Positions 21,328-32,805 of a stretch of 64,000 nt of DNA are shown here, piece after piece. Location of the stretch: the NCBI RefSeq assembly GCF_937616625.2, contig NC_065575.1, positions 21,654,001-21,718,000 on the forward strand. Reading direction: 5' to 3'. The position numbers and the translations under genes were made by a program. The notes under the pieces are model-generated. The model did no database searches and was not told the origin of the DNA. It saw only the letters and a program-made list of their open reading frames with translations. The stretch comes from Mercurialis annua (lineage: Eukaryota; Streptophyta; Magnoliopsida; Malpighiales; Euphorbiaceae). Position 1 is the first letter of the stretch, and each line of letters opens with the position of its first letter.

Positions 21328-21827
21328 GTGCTTAGCTTGTGGACTTAGCTAGAGGCCAATTTTGAAGTACAGAAGTCATCTGTATATGTTAGTTTATGAC
21401 TTCTGTGAAGGCTGCAGTAGTGGTCCTGCGTCAATAGTATAGTAGCCTAGTCAGCAGTTCATTTTGATTGTATATACTAACTGCTGTTATTGTTTTATAT
21501 GCATTTTGATAGGCTACGTGTTTAGTATATGATCCACGGCCCCAGATGCCGGTGAGATGCTTGAAACACTAACTGATGTATATAGTACCGCGAGGCCAGT
21601 TCGTACAGGGTACGGTAACTAGAGCCCGCGAGGTTTTGAAACAGTTAGTGTATATATTTGGCTATATGTTATATATATGTATATTTGCTTCCGTTGTTTG
21701 TTGTTATTTGTTTATATTATATCTGCGAAAAATTAATTGTGATTTTAGGCTTGCTACGGGTTCCGGAGCTACCACTCCCGTTCCCTAGCGCCGGTTGCGG
21801 CTCAAATATTTTGGGTCGTGACAATGT

Positions 21828-21839
21828 TGGTATCAAAGC
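21828..21839 (+). other. Primer binding site of element 1
   Basis: TGGTATCAAAGC starts four bases after the 5' LTR. It matches the complement of the initiator tRNA-Met 3' end (TGGTATCAGAGC) with one mismatch. Confidence 0.85.
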
Positions 21840-22344
21840 GTGGTTTGGTCCAGTTACCACTGCAAGTTTGTTTCAATGTTGTTTGAGAGCAGTTGGTCCA
21901 GTTACCACTGCTAGATTTGTCTGATTGTCTGTTTGACTGAAAGTATTTGTCGGTGAGTATACCTAGGAACTACTGCAGCAAGAGTCAGACCGTAGTTGTC
22001 TGTTGCTGTGTGATTTATGCATTGGTAAAATGTAGTATGACGCGCACTTACCAGGACTATTAAGTTAGTAAGTGAATAGTATCTGTTCATACGGACGACT
22101 AGGGCAACTAAGTATTTGTTACTTACGCCAAGAGATAGAAATTGGGTATATATTTACAAATTTCGAACGATTGAGGTAAGTAAGTATTTATTACTTGCGA
22201 TGAGGTTATTAAATGGATATTTGTTACGAATTACGTGCGACTGGATTAAATGCTAATTGTTTACAGCATTTATAAGCTGATTTTGGAATTGCGTGCAAAA
22301 TGGGCTCAGATGGTTGCTTACGTTCGAAATTGTTTCTTTTCAGC

Positions 22345-23349
22345 ATGTCTGAGCAAAACGGAGCTCAGTCGCATGCTGATGAAGAACGGGAGGAAGCGCC
22401 TCCTATATTTCAAAACGGGTTTCATAATGAAGTGGGCGAACCATCTGGGGTCCATCAAAACGGATTCCACGCAAATACAAGAGCGTCGCCAGAAATATAT
22501 CAAAATGGTTTTATGTCTGTGTCAGAGATAGGTAGTTCTTCTGGAACCCGAGTTAGAATGCATTCACCGGAGATAGAGTACAGTGAAGAAGAGGAAGAGG
22601 AACCGGAGGAAGATCCGGAAGAGGATCCTGAAGAAGATCCTGAAGAAGGCCCTGAGGAGGATCCTGAAGAGGATCCAGAAGAAGAATTAGAAGAAGAAGC
22701 AGAAGAGGAAAATCCTCAGGAAGAAGAGTACGAAGAAGAAGAAGAGTTAGATGAATTAGATGTCGAGGAATACAGAGGTGACTATTTCTGGTCAAGTGTG
22801 CGGAGATACCGCAATTTGAGGGAAGATGTAGACATAGCTAATGGTCAGGCGCAAATAGCTTTAAATCAAGTTAGAAGGCAGATGCGTTCTTTTTCTAGAG
22901 GGATGTTGACTGTAGGAGCGTATTCTACTGACTTTCTGCGGATGGCTGAAGGAGTCCCTAATCTGAACGAAGACAATAGGACCATTAATCGTAGATATGT
23001 CAGGGGTTTAGGACCTCAGTTTGATGAGCTGTATGAGCACGTGGATGAACATTTCAGTACGCTTACTACAATGGCCCGTAGGATTGAAACAGAGCATGAA
23101 TGGTCGGGTGATCCGATACGACCTTATTACTTTAGACGTGAGTACCACCCAGATTATGTCAGTTCGTCCTCCAGAACTACAACCAACCCCTATTTCGTGC
23201 AAAGAGGTGGACGAAACTCAGGTAGAACAGTTAGGGGCCGACATACTGGCATAGTTATTAGGGAACCTAACGTTCCGCACCAGGCACCTCCAGGTATTAA
23301 TAATTTATATGCTTTGAATAATTGTGTTTATGTGTTTGCATTATTGTGA
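22345..23349 (+). CDS. Conserved acidic gag-like protein of element 1
   Basis: About 334 codons. I start at the ATG at 22345, just after an acceptor-like TTTCTTTTCAG (to 22343), rather than the in-frame ATG at 22300 upstream of it; both context and acceptor are conserved in element 2. Order: three QNGF motifs (~22-57), a Glu/Asp/Pro tract with repeated EEDPEEDPEE (~75-140), a helical region with DIANGQAQIALNQVRRQM, then TINRRYVRGLGPQFDELYEH... TMARRIETEHEW. The last resembles the C-terminal part of plant gypsy gag domains (GL.P ... A...E spacing). A Gly/Arg-rich tail (VQRGGRNSGRTVRGR) follows and could bind RNA. No CCHC knuckle is present. CCAG|GTATT near 23292 could be a donor that shortens the C-terminus. 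Function is inferred only; the protein may package the element's RNA. Confidence 0.7.
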   Translation: MSEQNGAQSHADEEREEAPPIFQNGFHNEVGEPSGVHQNGFHANTRASPEIYQNGFMSVSEIGSSSGTRVRMHSPEIEYSEEEEEEPEEDPEEDPEEDPEEGPEEDPEEDPEEELEEEAEEENPQEEEYEEEEELDELDVEEYRGDYFWSSVRRYRNLREDVDIANGQAQIALNQVRRQMRSFSRGMLTVGAYSTDFLRMAEGVPNLNEDNRTINRRYVRGLGPQFDELYEHVDEHFSTLTTMARRIETEHEWSGDPIRPYYFRREYHPDYVSSSSRTTTNPYFVQRGGRNSGRTVRGRHTGIVIREPNVPHQAPPGINNLYALNNCVYVFALL

Positions 23350-24023
23350 TTATATAATTGCTGCATTGCATAGTAGAATGTCAGTAATAGATTTTGCTTT
23401 TAGGATAATACCTTAGAAAGTGAGAACCTATAGGAAGCGTTGTAGTTAAACACGCGCCTAATAATAGAACATATAAATATAACACACAAAAACAATAATA
23501 CAATAAACATCACAACACATAACTATCGCAAACTTAATTCCTATATTACGTTTTGGTATTTGAAGAAAGAAATGGATTGCTTACAAGAAGTCGATGTGAA
23601 ACATCGGCACTTGCGTCTGTATATGACGTAGAATAGAATATTGTAAAAGTGGATATGGTGATTACAGTAATAGAGAATTTTGAATTTAATTGAGTTGTCG
23701 GAGATATGGAGAAAGAAGTGATGTGACAGACGAACAGTCTGTAAGTGACAGAATATGACAGCAGTACAAAAATTTAAAATATACTCAATAAGTATAAAGA
23801 AAGCCGTTAATAGTCGCAGAGCGTATAATCCAGAGTAAGACTTACGATTTTATGAAGATTTTAAAAGTCTTTATGATTTTTCAAGGTACAATTGTGCTCA
23901 GGCATCGCATGTAACATTGCATAACCATGATAGAAATGCATAAAAGAATGATTTTCAAAATTTTAGATCATGCATCATATCTTTGTAAGGGAAAAAGAAA
24001 CTGCGATTTTGAGCAACTCCTTG

Positions 24024-24043
24024 GTGATGAGAGATGTCATCAC
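24024..24043 (+). repeat. Conserved hairpin in element 1 internal region
   Basis: GTGATGA / TCATCAC with a 6-nt loop. The same hairpin occurs at 55424-55443 in element 2 and, imperfectly, at 62167-62185, in otherwise diverged sequence. Confidence 0.7.
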
Positions 24044-25836
24044 TCTGAGCAACAATTGTACTAACGATTTTAAATGATTTATGAAAAATGGTTTAAAAGA
24101 GCTGCGCAGCCAAAGAAAGTTTTAAAATCGTGTTGTTCAGTAAGTAAACTCGGATGTAAAGCCCTGCGACAAATAATCAAAGATTCTTAACAGATAAGAA
24201 TAAAGAAAAAATTGTGAAAGAAACTTCAATAAAAGAATAGAGCCATGTTAATAACCATTGCCATAAGGCTAATAGAGCTAAAGAAGAAATATAACGAATA
24301 CATAAGAGTGATAAGTATAATGATTATTCTTAGGTTGAGATAAACGAAGTAGCAATCCAGAGTCATAATTGGAGGAAAAATATTAAAAGTATGAAGGACA
24401 AAAGAGATGGTAATACGAATGATGAATATCGAGTGATATTTAAAGGAGATATAATGTTATCAATGTCAGTGTTTAAGGATACGAAATGACGAAGCATACG
24501 ATTTTGCAAGATACGAAAGTTTAAATTAGATAGATCAAGAGAGATAGTAGTGCTATATGACTGATATTAAGTGAAGTTACTAACATCAGCATTAAGAATT
24601 ATAAGTCGCATTAATAGTAAGGACAAAGGTACACGTATAGACATACGTGTCAGTAAATGTATGAATGGTGGATGATGTGAAGAAAAGTGTAAAGGTAAAA
24701 TTCAAATACCCTCAAAATTTAGTAAGGTGATTAGAGAAGTGAAAGTTCTAGAAATACGTCATAAGGATTGTCAGAATATAACAGCAGCAATAAAACTGCT
24801 ATAAACGAAGGAAAGACGTAACGAATATAACAAATAAAAGACAAGACAAGAGTCGATACTAGTACAAAGAGATCAAGATATTTAAAGACAATTAGAATCA
24901 AGATATAAATGTTAAGGAAGCATAAAGCGTATAGGCGACAGTGAATTGAAATTATTCCCTGACTTTGGGAATTGTAAAGTAAATGGAATATAAATATTAG
25001 AAACAATCGGAAAACCCTTCAAAAGAAGACAAGAGATAGAATAAGAAAGAAGTTAAGTGAAGGTTAGCTAACGAGAAGGATTCTCGAAACAGATAGACTT
25101 AAAAGAAACATGCGAGATTCTTATGAGGTTATTATAAATAGAGAATTGTGACATAAAGGAGAGACACTTTTGACTAATAAGTCAATTAATGACTCGAGGG
25201 GATCTTTAAGGACTAATCAGAGAAAGTCAAGAAGATAAAAATACGGATAGTATCGGTCAACGAAGACGATCGTATAAGCTATACGGTTAAAGTCAACACA
25301 AAGAAAAGTACATATAGCAATGGGGAATGTACGAAGGATCACGACTAACAGAATACCATAAAGTTTATAATAACTTAAACAGAGCAAGGAAAAGTTAAAG
25401 GAAGCAAAGGAAGTATCAATCTCAACTACGTTGAGAAATAGCAAGTTTGATAAACAAGGTACAAGTTGAAAAAGATTAGCTAAAATATTAGATAACTGTA
25501 GAGAGGAGTAAGGAACGACGATAAACAGTTAAGGACAGAAGAAAGATCACAACCAGTTGTACAAGACGTCAGGATTACGATATCGGTGATACGCCTTGAG
25601 CCACACTATTTTAGAAAGATGACCAATAGGACAAAGGTAACAGTAAGAAGATTTTTAGCTATGCTACGACAAGAGACTACTATGAGCAAGATAAATAATC
25701 GATTAATGATAAGTACGAAGTCACAGCTATACGTGAAGAGCTAAGAGCTAAGCAAAAGAAAAAGACATGACTGACGCGTAGTAATGAATGTCAAAGAAGG
25801 TATAAAAATAATTGTAAGGTCCCAGCAAGTTTTATG

Positions 25837-25872
25837 AAAATTCGAGGACGAATTTTTATAAGGGGGGAAGAA
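25837..25872 (+). other. Palindrome and polypurine tract before element 1 3' LTR
   Basis: AAAATTCG-AGGA-CGAATTTT (25837-25856), then a purine run rich in G (25860-25872) abutting the 3' LTR start. The run is the likely plus-strand primer. Confidence 0.8.
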
Positions 25873-28411
25873 TGTAATACCCCAAAATAATTAATTAGCT
25901 AATTGGACCACGTGTCCAGTTTTGAGTCGCAGAAGTGGCAATATTGGAAAGTTTTCCGATAAATAAGTTTTAGCAGGTCGGCTTTAGAAAGGATTATTAC
26001 GAAGAAAATTTATATTATGTTTCAATTATAAAGTTAGAATTGAAATTAAATGGGAAAATGGCGAGAAAAGTCCAAAATAAGATATAGGGACCAAAGTGGT
26101 AATTTAGCCACCTTGTGTCAAAAATGGAAGTGTTGGATTTTGACGAGAAAGTATTAATATCGAGTTTTGTATTATTTATTGGATATAAATAATACGTATA
26201 AGTCGTAATAAAAGAGTTTAACGATTTAGCTATGGACTAAATCGTACGAAAGAAAAGTTTGAAAAATAAATGGTAACAAGGAAAGAAAGAAAGGATTAAA
26301 GTGAGCTTTTAACCTTAACATATAAGGTTTTAGAATTTGAATCAGAAAGAAGGAAGAAGGATCCAGAGAGAGCGAGAGAAAATTCATTCGATTACGTCGT
26401 TTCGCCGCCGTTTCTCCGTTCGACGTCCGATTCAAGCGATTTTCGCGGCCATCTCTCCGGAATTCAATCCTCTACTGATCTTGAGCTTTATTTCAAGGTA
26501 AATCTTCGGATTTTTGGTGCTAAAAGAAAGTTTATAGGCTGTTTTAATGAGATTGTGATTTTGGGTTGAATTTGACGTTTTCGAGATTAGTATAGCGTTT
26601 TTGAAGAAACCGTGATATGGGTATTGAGCGTGGGTATGCTTAGCACGTCGGGGTTGTGGCGAAACCCTGGAAAATCTGATTTCCGGGGCTGTGCACGTGG
26701 TACACGACCGTGTACCACGGGTGCACGAACGTGTACTTGAAGTACACGAACGTGCACCTAGCAAGGTACACGATCGTGTACTGAAGTACACGAACGTGTA
26801 CTTCTCATGGTACACGAACGTGTACAATTAGTACACGAACGTGTACCCCTGAGGTGCACGAACGTGTACTTGGTTGCACGACCGTGCACCCACCAAAACG
26901 CACACCCGTGCACCCCAACTCGCCCACACGCGTATACAAACTGTAATTGACCTAGGTGTTTGACGTTTTGAGTAACTTGACTCTAAAAGACGGGTTTCAG
27001 ACCTTGAGAATCATTAATCACGAGATTAGCTCGACGTTTTAGATAAATTATTATAATGAAAAACGTCAAGGACGTTAAGCGATTCTCCATTATGAGAAAT
27101 AGTATTCGCTAAGTCGTTTATACGACTAGAGATATTGAATACGTAAACAAGTATAAAGTGAAACTGAATCATAAAACTTAAAAGTATTATACGTATAAGA
27201 ATGCGAGAATCACGTCTAACTATTAACGATTTATCAGACGTGTCAACGAGTAGTGGAGTCAGTAGTGGCGGACTAGCGAGAGCGTATTATCATATTGATC
27301 ATATCATTTCTTGGATTGCGGTCACTGTGAGTTGTACTTTTACTTTCATGTATTATATATGTTAAAAGTATTTTATGAAAATATATATATTGTTTTCACG
27401 CATCGCATTATATACAATTGATTGGATGGTATATGTTTATTTAATTTCTATATGCGAGAACTAGTATGTGATCCGAAGAAACTAGCTACCTATTGGGTGT
27501 CAATAGGCTGTGTGATCACCAGTATCGAGTCAGTCTAGTATGTTTGCATTGAGAAATGACTTGACACAGCTGGGAGCTGTTGATGAATATGAAATTTACG
27601 ACTGGGTATATGATTTCGATATGAGAGTGAACTCGGCTACGGTGTAGCCTGGAAGTCCCCGTATCTAGTGGCTGGGCCACCAGCGAGTTGGACTCGCAAT
27701 TGATAATTACGATTGGGTTGAATGATATATGATTATTCGAGAGATGTGTCGCATACTAGGATATTAGTTTCGTACGGATCAAATACGTGTTTATATGTTT
27801 CATATTATTGTTTTCTTGAAATGCGATGCTATGTTTTTATACTAATACTGTTAGTAAATGTCAACTCACTCAGTATTACCCCAAATACTGACCCCTCACC
27901 TTTGATGTCTTTCAGGTGCTTAGCTTGTGGACTTAGCTAGAGGCCAATTTTGAAGTGCAGAAGTCATCTGTATATGTTAGTTTATGACTTCTGTGAAGGC
28001 TGCAGTAGTGGTCTTGCGTCAATAGTATAGTAGCCTAGTCAGCAGTTCATTTTGATTGTATATACTAACTGTTGTTATTGTTTTATATGCATTTTGATAG
28101 GCTACGTGTTTAGTATATGATCCACGGCCCTAGATGCCGGTGAGATGCTTGAAACACTAACTGATGTATATAGTACCGCGAGGCCAGTTCGTACAGGGTA
28201 CGGTAACTAGAGCCCGCGAGGTTTTGAAACAGTTAGTGTATATATTTGGCTATATGTTATATATATGTATATTTGCTTCCGTTGTTTGTTGTTATTTGTT
28301 TATATTATATCTGCGAAAAATTAATTGTGATTTTAGGCTTGCTACGGGTTCCGGAGCTACCACTCCCGTTCCCTAGCGCCGGTTGCGGCTCAAATATTTT
28401 GGGTCGTGACA
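25873..28411 (+). repeat. Element 1 3' LTR
   Basis: 2,539 bp, the same length as the 5' LTR and about 99.4% identical by eye. It is followed by ATTAA (28412-28416). Confidence 0.95.
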
Positions 28412-29080
28412 ATTAAATGCCCTGAATTTAATGCATATATCTACAACCACTAAAAAAAACAAAATCATGGATCTTATTTCACCTGAGCCACAATTCATTA
28501 ATGCGAAGCCAAGAAAAAGGTTATTCAAACTTAGCATTAACTTGTTATTACTACTTCAAGCTTTAGCTCAAGCTATTTTAATTCTTCTTATACTTTTCAG
28601 TCAGCTAATAGCTTTGTAGAATGGCGAGAAAGAATTATAAAAATAATCAATTTTAATGTTCGCCTACTAATTATAATTGAAACATAAGCCACTTAAAAAC
28701 AGTAACTCTAAAAAAAAGCCACTTAACAATGATCTCACTCAACAATATATGTATGTGCATATCTTTACTTCCTACTAGAACTTGTAAGCTAAAGAAGTTA
28801 ATAATACGTACCAGAAAAATAGAAGTGAAACCCAGAGCTTGTGAAACAATAGCAATGCAGCCAAGCTGAATCAACCTGTGATACAAATAATGAAATTTGA
28901 AGCCTTTTGTAAACACTAAGCAGGCATATTAAACCATATTATATTAATAGTACATATGTTAAAACTCAGTTAAAAGCTGCAAAATAATATTAACACAATA
29001 CCACAAAGAATTGGTGTATAAACAATACCATGTCAAAGTTAATTAAACTTTAATTACATTACCTTTTTGGCACCACTATT
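28412..29080. other. CACTA interior downstream of TNP2, no gene
   Basis: AT-rich with only short unconserved ORFs. It would include the TNP2 3' UTR. Confidence 0.5.
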
Positions 29081-32000
29081 TCAGTACTCATCATCTTCAT
29101 CTTCATCTTCACTTTCACTAACATTTGAATCTTCATTTTCATCACTATCAACATTGTCATAATTAATCATGGTATCATCTTCTTCATCACTAGAATCTTT
29201 GTTATGATGATCATTGATTGAATTTGATTTTCGAATTTGAAACACCTCACTAGCATCAACTTCATCTGAGAATACATCGATATGGTGCAGTGATTCTAAG
29301 TCTTCACTATAAAGTTGGTTGATTTCATGATTATAATCTGCCTCATATTGTTGATAAGGCTCATCATTTAAAATTGAATCTTCATTGCACGTTTCATCCT
29401 TCTCTGGAACATCATATATATTTCTAGGATTGGTCTTTTGCACAACTTTCCAAGAACTCCCATTTTTAATATCATTGACATAAAAAACTTGATTTACTTG
29501 AGATACCAGCACAAAAGGATCATTTTTGTACCATTTACGACTCGTGTTAACGGTAACTAAATTTCCATATGTGTTAATCCCATTTTTTTTATCCCCAACA
29601 TCCCACCAATCACATTTAAACAAAAAAACATGATTTCAAATTATGCTCTCCCTTAACTGTGACACCACTATTTTGAGTCCGACGAAAATTATCACGTTCA
29701 ACTGTGTGAAATCTAACTCCATTCACAATTATACCACTATATTTGGAAACTCGTATATCAGGACCTAATCCTAACACATATAAATGATCTGTTAATGTTA
29801 CCAAACCATTAACACGTAGGTCTCCAACCTGAAAAAGTAATTTTATTGTAAATTGAAGTTCAATTTTGAGTATTTTTATAACTACAAAGGAAAAGAATTG
29901 AAAAAACTCTTTTTAGAGATACTTAATTTTAAAATACATGTTTAATTTAGAGCATGATACTTACATACTCCTTGAACTAAGAGGCAAATTCTTCTTCGTT
30001 CCTTTTTTGCACATCAACAAGATTTTCCTTTTGTAATTCTTCGATGTGAATCCTGTTAAAAATAATTAAAAAATTAGATAAAAGTATGAAATCAAGGAAC
30101 TTTAAAATTCTAGAGATTTTTATTTCAAAATAAAACAACTTACTTTAAATATTCATCTATATCCTCACAATTGTTAAGCACATACCACTGAATATTTTCA
30201 AAATCAGAATATGATAACATTTCATACATCACAGCCCCTAATGGTCTTGCATTGTGGGAAAATATGGAAAATCCATTTTACACCCCTACTTGCACAGCCA
30301 CGTCATAATTTCTCTCAACTCGATTATATCTTGTCTCCACTCCATGAAAATACAGTGAGCAAAAGTTTAGACATTCCTTGGTGATATATGCTTCAGCAAT
30401 TGAACCCTCTGGTCGAGCTACATTACGTACAAATTTTTTTAAAGTACGCAAGAATCTGCGCAACAAATTAATTATGAATGAGAATAAACCATATAAATAT
30501 ATGCTCTAAGCAACAGCAAGAAAACAAAAATAAAAAATTTCATCTCGACTAACCTCTCAATAAAGTACATCCACCGATAGTGAACCGGGCCTCCTAATTC
30601 TACTTCACGTGGTAGATGAATTGCAAGATGCATCATTATCACAAAAAAAGATGGAGAATATATCATCTCAAGTTTGCATATTATCAAAATAATGTCGTTC
30701 TGCAATTTTTTTACTGTAGATCTTTTCAAAGTCTTTGAACACAGCTCCTTAAAGAAAGAACTCAATTCTGATAATGCAGTGCAAACCTCATTGCGCAAAG
30801 ACCCATAAATTGATGCCGGAAGCAACCGTTGCATGAATACATGATAATCATGGCTTTTCATTCCCGAAACTTTACAATCCTGAACATTTACACATCGAGA
30901 AAGGTTTGAAGCATATCCGTCTGGCAACTTGATTGATTTCATCCATTCACAAAACTTTCTCCTCTCTTGTGTCGGTAATGTATAACAAGCAAGTGGCATT
31001 TGAAATTTATTACCTTTTGGTTGTAAATGTAACTCTTTTCTTATACCCATAGCTTCTAAATCCATCCGAGCCTTAACATTATCCTTTGATTTTCCATCAA
31101 TATTCATCAAAGTCCCCAGGATATTTTCACATATATTTTTCTCGATATGCATTACATCTAAATTATGACGTAATTTTAATGTTTTCCAGTAAGGCAATTC
31201 AAAGAATATACTCCGATTTGTCCAATTAAGTTCTTCATGATTACGTGCACGCTTGTTTTTGTTAGGAGTCTTCCCAAATAGCAGATCTTTGGGAAGAGAT
31301 TCTAATTGCCTTAAAACTTCATCTCCTGTCAACTCGCCAGGCTCTAAACGATGCTCAGATTTGCCATCAAACTTTCTGCTTTTTCTCCAAGAATGTTAGG
31401 CATGTAAATATCTACGATGGCCCATATAACATTGCTTCCCTCCATTTTTCAAAATTAGCGAACATGTCCACTTATTACACACAGGGCACGCTAATTTTCC
31501 TATGGTGCTCCATCCAGATAACATTCCATATGCTGGAAAGTCATTTATTGTCCATAATAATGCAGCATGCAATCGAAAACTTTTACCGCTATGTTCATCA
31601 TATGTTGGCACACCAGTCTCCCATAATTCTTTCAACTCATCAATTAATGGTCTTAAGTATACATCTATATTATTTTCGGGAGAATCCTTACCTGGGATAA
31701 GCAGAGATAACATCAAAAAATTCTCCTTCATGCATTTCCATGGTGGTAAATTATATGGCGTCACAATCACTGGCCACATGCTATAATTCGTGCTCATATT
31801 TCCAAAAGGATTAAAACCATCACTAGCAAGCCCAAGTCGCACGTTACGAGCATCTTTGGCAAACCAATCATGCTGCTTGTCAAAATCTTTCCATTCCTTA
31901 GCATCAGCTGGATATCTAATCGTCTCATCATCTACACGTTTCTCCTTATGCCACCTCATATCTTCACCAATATCTTTAGACATAAATAATCTTTGAAGTC

Positions 32001-32805
32001 TAGGTATTAAGGGAAAGGGTCTAAGAACTTTTTGAGCAATCTTTTTTCGTTTTCCCAAACCTACTTTTCATCTAGGATCCTTACAATCTGGATTAGGACA
32101 CCTGTCAAGATTTTCATTTTCCTTCCAAAATAGTACACAATCATTTATACAAGCATCAATCGTTATGTAACCAAGCCCTAGATCACGCATCAATTTCTTA
32201 ACCTCATAATTTGAACTTGGAAGTGTTTCACCTTTTGGAAATGCATCTTTAAATAACTCCAAATTTAGACTAAATGACTTATTACTAGAATTAGTAAGTG
32301 CTTTAATATTTATCATCTTAAGGAGAAAAGATAGCTTCGAATATTTTTGACTACCTGGATATAGTTCACAATGAGAATCATTCCATAATTTAGCAAACTT
32401 TTCTACTTCCCCTTCTAGCATGCTATTCTCTTGATTATCAGGTGTCTCTATGTTAGTTTCAGTTTCCATAAAAGTAGCATTACACATATCATCTAACATT
32501 TCTGAAACATCGTTAGTATTATTCTCCACTTCATTCACAGAATTATCAAAGTTATCCAAACTAGCAAGATTATCAACTGTATCAGGTTGAGAAGTCTCAC
32601 CATGATACACCCATTCTGTATAGTTCTCAAGAATTCCATGTTGAAATAGATCTCTCTTCACTTCTTGAAATGGCTTCCAATAGAAATTGCTGCAATGTTT
32701 GCATGGACATCGAATTCTGCCATTTGAATCAGCAAAATCTCTTGCAAAATTCAAGAAATCTCGGACTCCTTGAATATACTCTGGACCAAATCGGAACAAT
32801 TTCAT
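29081..32805 (-). pseudogene. TNP2-type CACTA transposase (with DUF4218 and DUF4216 regions), disabled
   Basis: The gene starts MKLFRFGPEYIQGVRDFLNF with the transposase-associated domain (IRCPCKHC). The TNP2 core follows at 32067-31396 (RLFMSKDIGEDMRWH, SDGFNPFGNMS, LACPVCNK), then the DUF4218 region (NLDVMHIEKNICENILGT, LGGPVHYRWMYFIER) and the DUF4216-like part (VSKYSGIIVNGVRFHT, DWWDV) with an acidic tail. Introns by borders: 30553-30456, 30143-30053 and about 29964-29829. In-frame stops break it at 32068-32070 (TGA), 31396-31398 (TAA), 30278-30280 (TAA) and 29977-29979 (TAG), and an indel in an A/T run near 29622 shifts the frame. At least two stops sit where the family usually has tryptophan. 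The full protein would cut and join transposon ends; this copy cannot make it. Confidence 0.92.

Larger units (their letters stand above)
19285..21823 (+). repeat. Element 1 5' LTR
   Basis: 2,539 bp. Blocks in order: the ACCACGTGTCC block; an AT-rich leader; a CG-rich segment near 19800 ending in AAG|GTAAAT (donor-like, 19907-19915); a hairpin and palindrome array (20077-20313); the inverted repeat CCTATTG...CAATAGG near 20912; CAGTATT...AATACTG near 21281; a TTTCAG acceptor-like site at 21327; and the terminal block CCTAGCGCCGG...GGGTCGTGACA. ORFs inside it are short and show no coding conservation. Confidence 0.95.
23350..25872 (+). other. Non-coding 3' internal region of element 1
   Basis: A purine-rich + strand without coding domains. 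It contains the hairpin at 24024-24043, a GCTGCGCAGC palindrome near 24102 (both conserved in element 2), the AAAATTCG/CGAATTTT hairpin at 25837-25856 and the polypurine tract to 25872. Its length against the lack of ORFs suggests RNA-level or packaging functions, or simply remnants of a lost pol. Confidence 0.6.
19285..28411 (+). mobile_element. Element 1: non-autonomous long-LTR Ty3/gypsy-type retrotransposon
   Basis: It is complete: two 2,539-bp LTRs (TGTAATACCCC...GGGTCGTGACA), 5-bp duplication ATTAA (19280-19284 and 28412-28416), a tRNA-Met-type PBS and a polypurine tract. The internal region is only 4,049 bp and has no protease, RT, RNase H or integrase, just one ~334-codon ORF. Size and content resemble LARD-type elements that keep a gag-like gene. 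By eye the LTRs differ at roughly 15 positions (~0.6%), so it inserted recently, after the CACTA. Confidence 0.95.

Noticed and set aside
21134..21352. A 72-83-codon ORF recurring at 27722, 49473 and 58012 in the LTRs
   Set aside because: It recurs because the LTRs are homologous. Differences between families change amino acids freely and there is no start context or known domain.
22553..22795. Leucine-rich minus-strand ORF (80 codons)
   Set aside because: Antisense shadow of the Glu/Asp/Pro tract of the gag-like ORF.
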